A stretch of 64,000 bases of DNA, taken from positions 27,510 to 91,509 of the forward strand of contig LJNK01000006.1 of the NCBI GenBank assembly GCA_001303025.1, written 5' to 3'. Source of the stretch: Deltaproteobacteria bacterium SG8_13 (GTDB lineage Bacteria; Desulfobacterota; Desulfobacteria; Desulfobacterales; SG8-13). Positions 44,541-53,658 of the stretch are shown here, piece after piece. The position numbers and the translations under genes were made by a program. The notes beneath the pieces were generated by a model, which saw nothing but the letters and a program-made list of their open reading frames with translations, ran no database searches and was not told where the DNA came from. The stretch's first letter is position 1. Every line of letters begins with the position of its first letter.

Positions 44541-47325
44541 TCCTCTCCGCAAACTCGACCTTTTTGATCCCGAAACCGGTGAAAAGGTGCGCCGCGAGCT
44601 GCAGGCGGATCGGGCGGCTGTTTCCCCGCAAATGCTCTGCATGCTGGCGGACGAGACGATCTGGGGGCTCAGTCTGGAGGTGTCTTTCGGTCAGGCGATT
44701 GCTCGCGGGATGTTGGCACTCATGCGCCGTTCCCCCTTGAGCCTGGACAGCTATCGGAGCGGCGTTCGCCACGCGGGAGGGAAAGGGCCGACGCTCGGCC
44801 GGTTGATGGCCAACCACCTGGTTTCGGTTCTACTGTCCGGCCACCCCCGTATCCGGCACCTATTCTTCAAGGCTTTCGAGGTCATGGAGGGAGCCGGTGT
44901 TTATACGCTCCCCAAACCCCTGGAGGCACTGGATCGAATCTTGTATGCCGAAGATTTCCGATCTGCAGAAGCATACCTGAACCTGCTGTGTACCACCTTT
45001 TCCAGAAAGATACCCTATAATCGACATCAGCAGTTTACCGTGCTTCTGTCGAAGGCGGCCCTGCGGTATGCTCCTGCCAAAAGGCCCTGGCTGCTGACGC
45101 AAATCGAGCGGGTTATGCGGATCGATGACCGGCTGGCCTCTGCACTGATGAGCGGAATGGACAAAGGACTCGATCTGCTGTCCGGCGCGGCATTGTCCCG
45201 TTTCGTGTCCTTGGGGCTCGATCGAAACGAACCGGACCGACAGCGGGCGGAGAAATTTTTCGCCCTGGATTCCCGGGCGGGTCGCTCGGCGTTCCACGAA
45301 TTACAGGTTGCAGCGTCCTTTCTTCAGGTGCAGCCTCAATTGAACCGCTATCTGCAAGCCCGCACCGGGCAGGAAGTCAGCGTGCGTCCGCTCTCCGGAT
45401 TGCCGACGTGCGCCGGTGACATCCGTCTCGATGACGGCGCCACTTGTTCGGACGGCAAATCGATCTATCTGCCCGACGAGGTCGATCATTTTGACGCACA
45501 AGCGGAAAATATAAAGATATACAAGTGCCTCACGCGATTCGAGGCCGGGTTGCACGAATTCGGCACATTTCAGTTTGATCTGGAAAAGGCCCTGGAACAG
45601 TGCAGTGAAAATCCGCAATGCCGCCGCCGGCTGAATCCGGGTCAAAGCGGCGCCGGTCAGGCGGATGCGGCGTCCGATCTGGAAAGGTTTTTCGGTTTTT
45701 TCCACGACCCGTTGCTGGCAGAAAACCTGTATCTGATATTTGAGCACGGAAGGATTCGCCGCCTGCTTGCACAATCCTATCCGGGACTGGTGTCCACGTG
45801 CCTTCCGATGTTTCAGAACGAAGCCCGTATGGTTCTGGCGAAAGGCGCAAACCGGCAGCCCCTTCTTCCGATCTATGCGCGAATCGCCTGCGGATTGCCC
45901 CCGCAAGAGTTGCAGCAAAGTCGGGCTGCCGGAATGGACCTGGTTCGAAAGACGGCAGCGCTTTTTGACAACGCGATGCAACAGGATGGGCCGACGGCGG
46001 AAACCAGCGGAATGCTGGTGGCGGAGAGCTATGCTGAGGTCGAAACCTTCCTGGGAAGAAACGGCCATCCGGCAGAAAACGGTAGCTTTCTGCCCTTGCG
46101 AACTCCTTTTCTGCGGTGCATTCGCCCCGATCTCCACCGTCAGGCCGGGCTGCAGATCGAGCAGATGGCCCGTTCATTAAAAAAACAGCTGGCTGACAGG
46201 GGGATTCATATCTACGCATCGGTATTGCGGGACCACCTGGTCACCTGCCGGGGTAAACTTCGCGCCCGTGGTATCGAGGATATTTTGCACCGACCGGAAA
46301 ACTACACCCGCCGGGGACGCGCCGGAAAACAGCCGCTATTGGGGGAGAGCATCGAAATCCCCCCTGGTGAGCTTTCCGCCATTGCAGGTGCCGACTTTGT
46401 GTCCTCACCGGCGCCGCGCAGCGACTGTCCATCGTTTTGGTATCGGGAATGGGACTGCCGTCTGGAGGACTATCTGGCCGAGTACACCCGTGTACGGGAG
46501 TGTGACGTGGAGCGGTGTTCCAGCGATTTTTACACCTCGACGCTGGATCGATACGAGGGCCTGGTGCAGCGGATCCGATCTGCATTCGAACTGCTCAAAC
46601 CGCAGGGGTTGAAATGGTACCGTCGCTGGATCGAGGGTGACGAGTTCGACTACCGGCAGCTGCTCGATTTTGCCCTCGATCGCAGAGCGGGACGCACACC
46701 GTCCGAGCGGCTCTATATCAAGCGGATCAAGGCGCAGCGGGACGTGGCCGTGCTGTTGCTGGTGGATCTTTCGCGATCGACCGCCAGCACGGTGGCGGGC
46801 TCCGAGGCTTCCGTGCTGGATGTGGAAAAGGAGGCCATCGTGCTGCTGAGCGAGGCCCTGCATGTGGTGGGTGACAGATTTGCCATCGACGGGTTTTCAG
46901 GTGCCGGAAGGCTGGGGGTGGAATACTTTCGGATAAAGGATTTCAGCGACCCGCTCGACGATACCGTGCGCTGTCGTATCGATGCCATGTCACCGCGGCG
47001 CAATACCCGCATGGGAGCAGCGATCCGTCACGCTGCCAGCCGGCTGTCAGCGGTGCCTTGCCGGGTGAAGTTGCTGATCCTACTCGGAGACGGTTTCCCC
47101 AACGATCTGAATTACAAGAAGACATATGCCGTCGAGGATACCCGCCGGGCGATCGCCGAACTGCGGGCGCAGGGCATTTACGTGCATGCCATTACCGTGA
47201 ATATGAATCCGGAGAACACGCTGCGCCTGGACGAACTCTTCGGTGATATCCACCACAATCTGATCAGCGATGTGACCGATCTGCCGGACAGATTGTGGCG
47301 CATTTATGGGTCGCTTACCAGATGA
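44515..47325 (+). CDS. NorD/CbbO-like VWA-domain protein
   Basis: Large partner of the MoxR ATPase. The 936 residues end in a VWA domain (from about RDVAVLLLVDLSRSTAST) with a complete MIDAS metal site: DLSRS, the threonine in RRNTRMGAAI and the aspartate in LLGDGFPND. The roughly 740-residue N-terminal part is helical, longer than in NorD (about 600 residues in total), and has no motif I can name apart from CbbO/NorD-like CEVERCSSDF and YIKRIKAQ-type stretches before the VWA. I place the start at ATG 44515, inside the end of the ATPase gene. Cytosolic; no signal peptide. Its stop overlaps the next start as ATGA. Confidence 0.85.
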   Translation: MDLKTTTPDPLRKLDLFDPETGEKVRRELQADRAAVSPQMLCMLADETIWGLSLEVSFGQAIARGMLALMRRSPLSLDSYRSGVRHAGGKGPTLGRLMANHLVSVLLSGHPRIRHLFFKAFEVMEGAGVYTLPKPLEALDRILYAEDFRSAEAYLNLLCTTFSRKIPYNRHQQFTVLLSKAALRYAPAKRPWLLTQIERVMRIDDRLASALMSGMDKGLDLLSGAALSRFVSLGLDRNEPDRQRAEKFFALDSRAGRSAFHELQVAASFLQVQPQLNRYLQARTGQEVSVRPLSGLPTCAGDIRLDDGATCSDGKSIYLPDEVDHFDAQAENIKIYKCLTRFEAGLHEFGTFQFDLEKALEQCSENPQCRRRLNPGQSGAGQADAASDLERFFGFFHDPLLAENLYLIFEHGRIRRLLAQSYPGLVSTCLPMFQNEARMVLAKGANRQPLLPIYARIACGLPPQELQQSRAAGMDLVRKTAALFDNAMQQDGPTAETSGMLVAESYAEVETFLGRNGHPAENGSFLPLRTPFLRCIRPDLHRQAGLQIEQMARSLKKQLADRGIHIYASVLRDHLVTCRGKLRARGIEDILHRPENYTRRGRAGKQPLLGESIEIPPGELSAIAGADFVSSPAPRSDCPSFWYREWDCRLEDYLAEYTRVRECDVERCSSDFYTSTLDRYEGLVQRIRSAFELLKPQGLKWYRRWIEGDEFDYRQLLDFALDRRAGRTPSERLYIKRIKAQRDVAVLLLVDLSRSTASTVAGSEASVLDVEKEAIVLLSEALHVVGDRFAIDGFSGAGRLGVEYFRIKDFSDPLDDTVRCRIDAMSPRRNTRMGAAIRHAASRLSAVPCRVKLLILLGDGFPNDLNYKKTYAVEDTRRAIAELRAQGIYVHAITVNMNPENTLRLDELFGDIHHNLISDVTDLPDRLWRIYGSLTR

Positions 47326-47762
47326 CGAACGAAAAGCAGGTGCTTTTATTTGACGATATATTCGCCTGGGAAGGATTCGGCGGCAGGTTTCGCATCGGCG
47401 CCGGAAAATGCCGCCTGCGGATTTTCGATCTCAGCAGGGGTCAAACCGGTCAACTGCCGCACTTGCGGCCGTTTCTCATAGTGGCTTCGGACGTGGCTGA
47501 TAGCAGAATGACGGTGAAAAGTTGCGTGAGCCACCTGGCCACCAGCGTGGTCAATCAATTTGGTCTGGATCCCCAGCGAATGATTTTCGTGGAATATTAC
47601 CCCTGTCAGCGATACGGCCTGCAGAACGAAAACATCATACCGGAGCGTTTCGAGGCGGTTGATTTTGAGTGGCACGAGGGCAAGGCACTCTACCCCCATT
47701 GGCGGCCGCTGAAACCGCCGTTGCTGAACGTCATCAAACAGGTGCTGCAGCCCCTCCCGTAG
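47322..47762 (+). CDS. Unrecognised protein, third gene of the MoxR-VWA operon
   Basis: I do not recognise this 146-residue protein. It starts MTNEKQVLLFDDIFAWEGFGG and includes CRLRIFDLSRG, a mid-region ASDVADSRMTVKSCVSHLATSV and a C-terminal half rich in aromatic residues (FVEYYPCQRYGL, ALYPHWRPLKPP). No signal peptide, membrane segment or metal motif is visible. It begins in an ATGA overlap with the VWA gene, so it is translated with it and is likely to work with the MoxR-VWA pair. It converges on the rhodanese gene 20 bases away. Confidence 0.8.
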   Translation: MTNEKQVLLFDDIFAWEGFGGRFRIGAGKCRLRIFDLSRGQTGQLPHLRPFLIVASDVADSRMTVKSCVSHLATSVVNQFGLDPQRMIFVEYYPCQRYGLQNENIIPERFEAVDFEWHEGKALYPHWRPLKPPLLNVIKQVLQPLP

Positions 47763-47782
47763 ATTTCTATTTGCATCACCCG

Positions 47783-48937
47783 TTACCGGTTTGGAGGTGG
47801 ATGCATACTGGCGGCACATTCATTTTTGCCCAGATCGAGAGTGTCCTGTTGCTCCTCGTCGACTTCCACCAGCCCGGCGTTGATTTCTCGAATTTTGGCA
47901 TATTCTTCCGGCTGGGGCCGCATGTTTTCCTTGATGAAAGTGAAAAATTTCTTCTCGTCCCTGATGCCATAGATGTCGGGGTTGCCCGCTTTTATTTTTC
48001 CGATCGTCTCGGCGAATACCAGTTGATCGTTGGCTTCCGCCCATTCCATATAGTGACCGGGCAGGATGGTAACCGAATCGTCCAGTGGAACGATGATTTC
48101 GGTCATGGTGTTATACAGCATCTTGGACCATTCTTCCGCCATACCGCCCAAGTCGGGACGCCCGATGCTGAGGATGAAAACCGTATCGCCGGAAACAAAG
48201 TATTTGCCGTCAATCAGGTAGGAGGTGCTGCCCGGCGTATGGCCGGGTGTGTGTATCGCCTTTACCTCCGGTCCATCGGAAGAAAAAGTGTACACCTCAC
48301 CGTCTTTTACCGGCGTGTAACGGAACGCAGCTCCTGTAAAATCGGGTTCCGGAGCCATAATTTCCGCACCCGTAGCCCGGGCGAGCATGGGGCTGCCCGA
48401 TATATAGTCAGCCTGCCGGTGAGTTTCGAAGGTTTTTATCACCGCGCATCCGCGTTCGTGCGCAAATCGCTGGTAGGCCTCGATGTTTTTGGCAGGATCG
48501 AAAATCATCATTTCAGTGCCGCTAACCAGGACATAACTGCAGGAGGCTTTTCCGGGACGGCGGAACTGGTAAAGTTCGTAGCCGTTTACGGCATTCACCC
48601 GAACCGGGTCCAGGTGGTTCCCCCAGGATTTAATTCCGGCTTCGAGATAAGCGACGTCAGCGAAACCGTTTTTCACCAAAATTTCTCCCACATACTTTGC
48701 AGATCCCTCTTTTGCGCATACGATACGGACTTGATCTGCCCGGGGCACCTTGGCAACGCTTTCTTCTTCGAATTCGATAAACTCCATATAAGGGACATTG
48801 ACCATCTGGATCGGGTATGGGCCTTCCACTTTGAATCTACCGAATTCGACGGGATTGCGTACGTCCAGAAGCAGAAAGTCTTCCTTGTTTGTCAACCATG
48901 TAAAAAGCTCAGCCGCACTGTAGGGTCTCAATTCCAT
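47783..48937 (-). CDS. Rhodanese - metallo-beta-lactamase fusion, persulfide dioxygenase-like
   Basis: Probably acts on persulfide sulfur. The N-terminal rhodanese domain (1-110) has the active-site loop CAKEGSA with Cys74. The C-terminal part resembles the ETHE1/CstB MBL fold. Its first metal motif reads HRQADY (His173, Gln175, Asp177, Tyr178) instead of HxHxDH. The ligands expected for a single iron remain: His173, His233 in HTPGHTPGS and Asp251 in SGDTVF. This fits a mononuclear iron enzyme that has lost the second metal. The order rhodanese-MBL is the reverse of CstB. AAGGAGGA precedes the ATG. A candidate promoter is at 49018-49045. Confidence 0.85.
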   Translation of the reverse strand: MELRPYSAAELFTWLTNKEDFLLLDVRNPVEFGRFKVEGPYPIQMVNVPYMEFIEFEEESVAKVPRADQVRIVCAKEGSAKYVGEILVKNGFADVAYLEAGIKSWGNHLDPVRVNAVNGYELYQFRRPGKASCSYVLVSGTEMMIFDPAKNIEAYQRFAHERGCAVIKTFETHRQADYISGSPMLARATGAEIMAPEPDFTGAAFRYTPVKDGEVYTFSSDGPEVKAIHTPGHTPGSTSYLIDGKYFVSGDTVFILSIGRPDLGGMAEEWSKMLYNTMTEIIVPLDDSVTILPGHYMEWAEANDQLVFAETIGKIKAGNPDIYGIRDEKKFFTFIKENMRPQPEEYAKIREINAGLVEVDEEQQDTLDLGKNECAASMHPPPNR

Positions 48938-49259
48938 GGGTCCTCCTTCTTTGAATGCCTGGCTCGGTTTGACCGCTGCTATCAATTATTCGACATAGAG
49001 CCTCTCCGAATGCGGAGGTTACAGGAAAGCAGGTTCGTTGGTCAATATATTTGGCTTCGCATTTCCCAAAATTATGCAAGTCGTCATCAATAACTTTCAC
49101 GTTTCGATTCTTTTTGACTTTAGGAAACGATCCACAACCAGCAGTGGGTTTGGAGATGACAAAAAGGCATGAATTGGGGTATGAGGGTACAAACCGGGGT
49201 GCATGTGGGCCGACAGGCCAGCAACTGCCATCTCGGGCGAACAGAAAAAGGAGGGTACA
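48938..49259. promoter_or_regulatory. Divergent region between rhodanese-MBL and ridA
   Basis: On the minus strand TTGACC (49045-49040), 16 bases, then TGTAAC (49023-49018) form a candidate promoter for the rhodanese gene. No strong plus-strand promoter for ridA was found. No gene is supported in the 322-base gap. Confidence 0.4.
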
Positions 49260-49649
49260 ATGCCACTGCAAAGCATTCAGACAGACAAAGCACCGGCCGC
49301 CATTGGACCATATTCCCAGGGGATTGCAGCCGGGCCCTTACGATTCGTGAGTGGCCAGCTGGGACTGGATCCGGCGACCGGGAAACTCGTTGGAGAGGAA
49401 TTTTCCGACCAGGTGCGGCAGGCGCTGCAGAACCTGCATCGAATTGTGGAAGCCGGGGGGGATTCTCTGCGGCAGGTGGCAGCTGTGGACGTGTTTCTGA
49501 CCGACATCGGAAAGTTTGCTGAGTTCAACGAGATCTACAAAGAATTTTTCTCCGGGCACCGGCCGGCCCGGGCGGTGGTAGAAGTCAGTGCGCTGCCGAT
49601 CGGCGCCCAGGTGGAAGTCAAATGTATCGTATACAGCGAAACGGCCTGA
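49260..49649 (+). CDS. ridA: RidA family enamine/imine deaminase
   Basis: Hydrolyses reactive enamine/imine intermediates from PLP and flavin enzymes to keto acids and ammonia. The 129 residues show APAAIGPYSQGI, VSGQLGLDPATG, VDVFLTDIGKFAEFNEIY and the C-terminal RPARAVVEVSALPIGAQVEVKCIV with the conserved arginine and glutamate region. GGAGGG precedes the ATG. Nearby flavin and OCD genes could create its substrates. Confidence 0.95.
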   Translation: MPLQSIQTDKAPAAIGPYSQGIAAGPLRFVSGQLGLDPATGKLVGEEFSDQVRQALQNLHRIVEAGGDSLRQVAAVDVFLTDIGKFAEFNEIYKEFFSGHRPARAVVEVSALPIGAQVEVKCIVYSETA

Positions 49650-49676
49650 TACCGTGTTACAGGAGAATGCTCCGGA

Positions 49677-50168
49677 TCATTCCTGTGCCGGCACATCCGC
49701 CACTTTCCAGAGGTGACCTGTGGCAGACATAAAGCGTCGAACGTCGTCTTTGGATATGACCAGCGTGCTGGTGTTCAGCAGGGGGTGGAACTGAAAGGCA
49801 TCCGCCTCCCAAAGGGTTGCGTCGATCAACACTTCGACATTGTGACGGCTGCGGTCGTTGAAAACTGCCAGAAGGGATACCGATCCCGGCTCGATACCGA
49901 GAGTCTGCTTCATCCGCTGCGGCGACCCGAAACTCACCCGGCCGGATTCCAGGCACGCCGGCAGTTTTTTTAAATCAACCCGTTTGTCGTCCGGTACGAC
50001 CACCAGGAAATGGCGAGCACCTTTCTTGTCCCGGAAAAAAAGGTTTTTGGTCCCCGCTCCCGGCAGATCCGGTGTCAACCGGTGAACATCGTCCACCGTG
50101 AAGACCGGGGGATGATCGAAGCGCTGGTATTCGATTTGGTGCTTTTCCAGGAATTGATAGATGTCCAC
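49677..50168 (-). CDS. YbaK/ProX-type aminoacyl-tRNA deacylase
   Basis: Stand-alone editing domain of the INS superfamily, most like ProXp-ala/PrdX, which hydrolyses mischarged Ala-tRNA-Pro. The 163 residues show the family blocks FDHPPVFTVDDV, GTKNLFFRDKKGARHFLVVVPDD, RVSFGSPQRMKQTLGIEPGSVS and the C-terminal FHPLLNTSTLVIS. The start is a GTG at 50168 with AGGAG about 12 bases upstream; no ATG is available. It lies between ridA and the OCD gene, on the opposite strand to both. It fits well with the window's proS, which lacks an editing domain. Confidence 0.85.
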   Translation of the reverse strand: MDIYQFLEKHQIEYQRFDHPPVFTVDDVHRLTPDLPGAGTKNLFFRDKKGARHFLVVVPDDKRVDLKKLPACLESGRVSFGSPQRMKQTLGIEPGSVSLLAVFNDRSRHNVEVLIDATLWEADAFQFHPLLNTSTLVISKDDVRRFMSATGHLWKVADVPAQE

Positions 50169-50316
50169 GGCTGTTTTGCACTCCTTTCGATCGAGACCGG
50201 TAGTTTGGTCCGGCGGATCGGTGTTGGCGTTCGAACCGACGGTCGTTGGAAATCTTCTGCCGAAACGATACGTGCTTCTACGACATTTTCCCGGAAAAGA
50301 CAAATCCGGAATCGCA

Positions 50317-50365
50317 GGATTCACCGGTAGACTGCTTGACAGTCGGATTCACCGGGTTTTATGCA
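50317..50365 (+). promoter_or_regulatory. Direct-repeat operator and candidate promoter upstream of the OCD gene
   Basis: GGATTCACCGG occurs twice, at 50317-50327 and 50345-50355, spaced 28 bases start to start. Between them lies the small palindrome GACTG-N5-CAGTC. A -35 TTGACA (50336-50341) sits between the copies, with a weak -10 about 17-18 bases on (50359-50365). This suits a regulator binding across the -35. Confidence 0.5.
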
Positions 50366-50453
50366 TTTCCATTTTCAACCACCGCCGGCTGTCGAACCGC
50401 AGTGCAGCGGGCGGCCTGCTGGAAAAACGAAACCTTGCCAGTAAAAGGAGGAT

Positions 50454-51434
50454 ATGATGGACGCAAGCCGGTTTCTATACCTGTCCAAGTCCGACGTAAT
50501 CAACGTGAATTTGAACATGGCCGACATCATCGATTCACTGGAGGTGGCCTTCAAAGAGAAAGGGGCCGGACGTACCGAGATGCCGCCCAAGCCCGGCGTG
50601 CATCCCGGCGGTGGTGACAATTTCATACACGCCATGCCCGCCTACATCCCCGCGTTGAAATCTGCCGGGGTCAAGTGGGTCGGGGGGTTTCCGGAGAACC
50701 TTCAGCAGGGTTTGCCGTATATTACCGGTTTGCTCATATTCAACGACATCCGCACCGGAGTGCCGCTGGCAGTGATGGACTGCACCTGGATCACTGGGAT
50801 GCGCACCGGAGCCGCTACGGCGTTATCCGCCCGATATCTGGCCCGTCCCGATTCGAAAAGGGTGGGGGTGCTGGGTTGTGGGGTGCAGGGCCGAACCAAC
50901 GTTGAGGCATTGAAAGTGCTTTTTCCATTGAAGCAGGTGGTGGCATACGATACCGATCCAAAGGCGTCGAAGCGGTATGCCGATGAAATTCGAAAACGCT
51001 TTCACCTGGAGGTGACCCCGGCTTCCACCCCGCGCGAGGCCGTCAGCGGCTGTGACATCGTTGTCACGGCCGGGCCGATTTTAAAACAGCCCCACGCCAC
51101 GATCCGCTCCGGTTGGCTGGATGCCGGAGCATTTGCCTCCCTGGTCGATTTCGATTCCTACTGGCATCCGGAGGCATTGCAGGAGGCAGACAAGTTCTGT
51201 ACGGACGACACAGCGCAGCTGCTCCACTACCAGCAGGTGGGTTATTTTCAAAAGATCCCGACCGTCCACGCAGATCTGGGCGAACTGGCGACTGGGAGCA
51301 AGCCCGGCAGAGAGAACGCGAATGAAAAAACGTTCACCGCCAACCTGGGGCTGGCCATCGACGACATGGCTGTGGCGCCTTTGATCTACCGCCGGGCGCT
51401 GGACGCCGGTATCGGTACCTGGCTGCCGTTGTAA
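50454..51434 (+). CDS. Ornithine cyclodeaminase / mu-crystallin family protein
   Basis: NAD(P)-binding family that includes ornithine cyclodeaminase, alanine dehydrogenase (archaeal) and pyrroline-2-carboxylate/ketimine reductases. The 327 residues show GVKWVGGFPEN, PLAVMDCTWITGMRTGAATALSA and the Rossmann motif VGVLGCGVQGRTN, all typical, plus ACDIVVT-like SGCDIVVTAG. AAGGAGG precedes tandem ATGs at 50454 and 50457. It is followed 14 bases after its stop by a flavoprotein gene. The ornithine-specific residues cannot be judged by eye; a pyrroline-2-carboxylate reductase is as likely. Confidence 0.85.
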   Translation: MMDASRFLYLSKSDVINVNLNMADIIDSLEVAFKEKGAGRTEMPPKPGVHPGGGDNFIHAMPAYIPALKSAGVKWVGGFPENLQQGLPYITGLLIFNDIRTGVPLAVMDCTWITGMRTGAATALSARYLARPDSKRVGVLGCGVQGRTNVEALKVLFPLKQVVAYDTDPKASKRYADEIRKRFHLEVTPASTPREAVSGCDIVVTAGPILKQPHATIRSGWLDAGAFASLVDFDSYWHPEALQEADKFCTDDTAQLLHYQQVGYFQKIPTVHADLGELATGSKPGRENANEKTFTANLGLAIDDMAVAPLIYRRALDAGIGTWLPL

Positions 51435-51448
51435 TCGGGGATTTGAAT

Positions 51449-52633
51449 ATGCCAAGGCCTGCATCAAGCAATCTGTTCGATGTTGTCGTCATCGGCGGCG
51501 GAATCATGGGCTCTGTCACTGCCTACAGCCTGCTCAAGGCGGCCAGCCACCTGAAGATCGCCGTGGTGGAGATGGATCCGGCGTACACCCGGGCCTCCAC
51601 GACGCTGTCGATGAGCAACGTCCGCATCCAGTTCAGCCTGAAGCAGAACATTCAGATATCTCAATATGCCTTTGAGGTACTGGAGCATTTTGACGAAGAG
51701 ATGGCTGTCGGTGACAGCGTGCCGCACGTTGCCTTCCGCCGCGAAGGCAACCTGTTTCTGGTGGACAGCGACCGCGTGCCGCCGGCGCAGGATGCGCTCG
51801 CGCTGCAGCAATCGCTGGGTTGCCGGGTGCAGTGGTGGACACCGGAGCGGATCAAAAAATCCTACCCCCTGTATGAACCGGGTACCATGGCGGGAGGCAC
51901 TTTTGGCGGGCAGGACGGGCATTTCGATGCCTATGCTGCCCTTATGGGCTATCGGGCCAAAGCCCGGGCGATGGGGGCGGATTACATTCACGGCGAGGTG
52001 GTGGCCATTGAGGTCAACAATGATCGTGTCCAGGGGGTTCGGCTGCGTTCCGGTGAACGCTGCACGTCTTCTGTGGTGGTGAACTGCGCGGGTGCCTGGG
52101 CCGCCGGGATTGCCCGCACGGCCGGTGTCGAGCTGCCGGTGGTCCCAGTCAAACGGCAGGTATTCGTACTGGACACCGCTGTCAAGCCGACCGGCCCGCT
52201 GCCCCTGACAGTGCTTCCCTCCGGACTCTACTTTCGCAGCGAGACCGGCGGCGTCATATTGCTCGGCAAGTCGATGCCGGAAGATCCGATAGGTTTCGAT
52301 TTTACCTGGGACGACAAGCGGTTTCTCGAAATCCTGTGGCCGGAGCTGGCGGAGTTCGTTCCTGCTTTTGACCGTCTCAAACTGATGCGGGGCTGGTCCG
52401 GGCTGTATGCCGTCAACACGCTGGACGGCAACGCCATTTTAGGCGAGTGGCCCGAGATCAGGGGATTGTACCTGGCCAACGGGTTCTCCGGTCATGGACT
52501 GCAGCAGGGGCCGGCCGTCGGGCGCTACCTTGCTGAACGGATCATCGGCAGCGCACCGGTTTTGGATCTGTCCATTTTCAGTCCGCGGAGGATCCTGGAA
52601 AGCAGGCCCATCTCTGAAGACGGTCTTGTCTGA
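51449..52633 (+). CDS. DAO-family FAD-dependent oxidoreductase
   Basis: Flavoprotein of the D-amino-acid/sarcosine/glycine oxidase family. The 394 residues begin with the dinucleotide-binding motif VVVIGGGIMGS. They also have EMDPAYTRASTTLSMSNVR, VVNCAGAWAAGIA, and the C-terminal FAD region GLYLANGFSGHGLQQGPAVGRYLAE. Similarity is highest, by eye, to sarcosine-oxidase beta-like and D-amino-acid dehydrogenase proteins. It follows the OCD gene directly, suggesting an imine-forming oxidation upstream of imine reduction. The acceptor is unknown; in an anaerobe a dehydrogenase is more likely than an oxidase. Confidence 0.87.
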   Translation: MPRPASSNLFDVVVIGGGIMGSVTAYSLLKAASHLKIAVVEMDPAYTRASTTLSMSNVRIQFSLKQNIQISQYAFEVLEHFDEEMAVGDSVPHVAFRREGNLFLVDSDRVPPAQDALALQQSLGCRVQWWTPERIKKSYPLYEPGTMAGGTFGGQDGHFDAYAALMGYRAKARAMGADYIHGEVVAIEVNNDRVQGVRLRSGERCTSSVVVNCAGAWAAGIARTAGVELPVVPVKRQVFVLDTAVKPTGPLPLTVLPSGLYFRSETGGVILLGKSMPEDPIGFDFTWDDKRFLEILWPELAEFVPAFDRLKLMRGWSGLYAVNTLDGNAILGEWPEIRGLYLANGFSGHGLQQGPAVGRYLAERIIGSAPVLDLSIFSPRRILESRPISEDGLV

Positions 52634-52685
52634 TCTAAGCCGCATTGACATGAACCCCGATAGCATTCGCTAGTCAGGAAGCCGG

Positions 52686-53591
52686 ATGAACAGCGCTCTA
52701 CCCGCTCCTGCCACGGAAAAGTCCGCGATGATGATGGTTGGCTGCGGTGCTTTTCTGATCAGCTTTTCGGGAGTCTTCGTAAAGTGGGCGGATGTCAGTC
52801 CGATGATGGCCGGGTTTTACCGGACGTTTCTGGGAGGGCTGATCCTACTGCTGATTATGCTGTTGCGGCGAAAGTCCCTGCGGATTCGATTCGGCATCCT
52901 GTCGCTCGGCCTTTTCGCCGGACTGATGTTTGCCCTCGACCTGGTACTGTGGCATACCAGCATTCATTTCATCGGTCCGGGGCTGGCGACGATTTTGGCC
53001 AACTTTCAGGTCTTTTTGCTAGCACTATATGGTGTGACGATGCTGGGGGAAAGGCCGGGGTGGCGGCTGGGGTTTTCCATCGCTTTGGCCATGGCCGGTC
53101 TTTACCTGCTGGCGGGTGTGGACTGGCAGCAGCTGGGGCAGACGTACCGAAGCGGCGTGCTGTTAGGGTTGGCGGCGGCGGTCTGTTACGCAGGGTATCT
53201 GCTGGTCCTGCGGCGGCTGCAATCCGGTACGGATGCGCCCTCGCCGCTGGTCAATCTCTGCACCATATCGCTGGTAACGGCCGCTTTGCTGGCGGTGTCG
53301 GCCTGGTCCCGGGGCGACTCTTTTGCCGTGCCGAATGTGCAAAGCTGGCTGGCGCTGCTCGCCTATGCTTTTTTCAGCCAGGTGTGCGGCTGGTGGCTCA
53401 TCACCACGGGGCTGCCGCGGGTTCGGACCTCTTTGGCGGGTCTGCTGCTTTTGCTGCAGCCGTCCCTGGCGTTTATCTGGGACGTGCTGCTCTTCGAGCC
53501 GCGAGTGACCGTTGTCAGTGTCTGCGGTGCGGCTGTTGCGTTGGCTGCCATATATCTGGGGATCACTCGGGGCGCAAGCCGGCCTCCCTGA
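52686..53591 (+). CDS. EamA-family membrane transporter
   Basis: Drug/metabolite-type exporter with ten predicted membrane helices in two EamA repeats. The 301 residues show the repeat starts ISFSGVFVKWADVSPMMAGFYRTFLGGL and LLGLAAAVCYAGYLLVLRRLQ, and PSLAFIWDVLLFEP near the end. AGGAAG lies before the ATG. Substrate unknown; position after amino-acid oxidising genes suggests export of an amino acid or amine, by inference. Confidence 0.85.
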   Translation: MNSALPAPATEKSAMMMVGCGAFLISFSGVFVKWADVSPMMAGFYRTFLGGLILLLIMLLRRKSLRIRFGILSLGLFAGLMFALDLVLWHTSIHFIGPGLATILANFQVFLLALYGVTMLGERPGWRLGFSIALAMAGLYLLAGVDWQQLGQTYRSGVLLGLAAAVCYAGYLLVLRRLQSGTDAPSPLVNLCTISLVTAALLAVSAWSRGDSFAVPNVQSWLALLAYAFFSQVCGWWLITTGLPRVRTSLAGLLLLLQPSLAFIWDVLLFEPRVTVVSVCGAAVALAAIYLGITRGASRPP

Positions 53592-53628
53592 ATCCCATTT
53601 ATTTTTTCGTGGGTTTCCAATAAGTTGC

Positions 53629-53658
53629 TTGACAAAAGTGGGAGGCTTTGAATAGTAT
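53629..53658 (+). promoter_or_regulatory. Candidate promoter of the liv operon
   Basis: TTGACA (53629-53634) and TAGTAT (53653-53658) are separated by 18 bases. The -35 is perfect, the -10 matches 4/6. A leader of about 100 bases precedes livJ. Confidence 0.5.
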
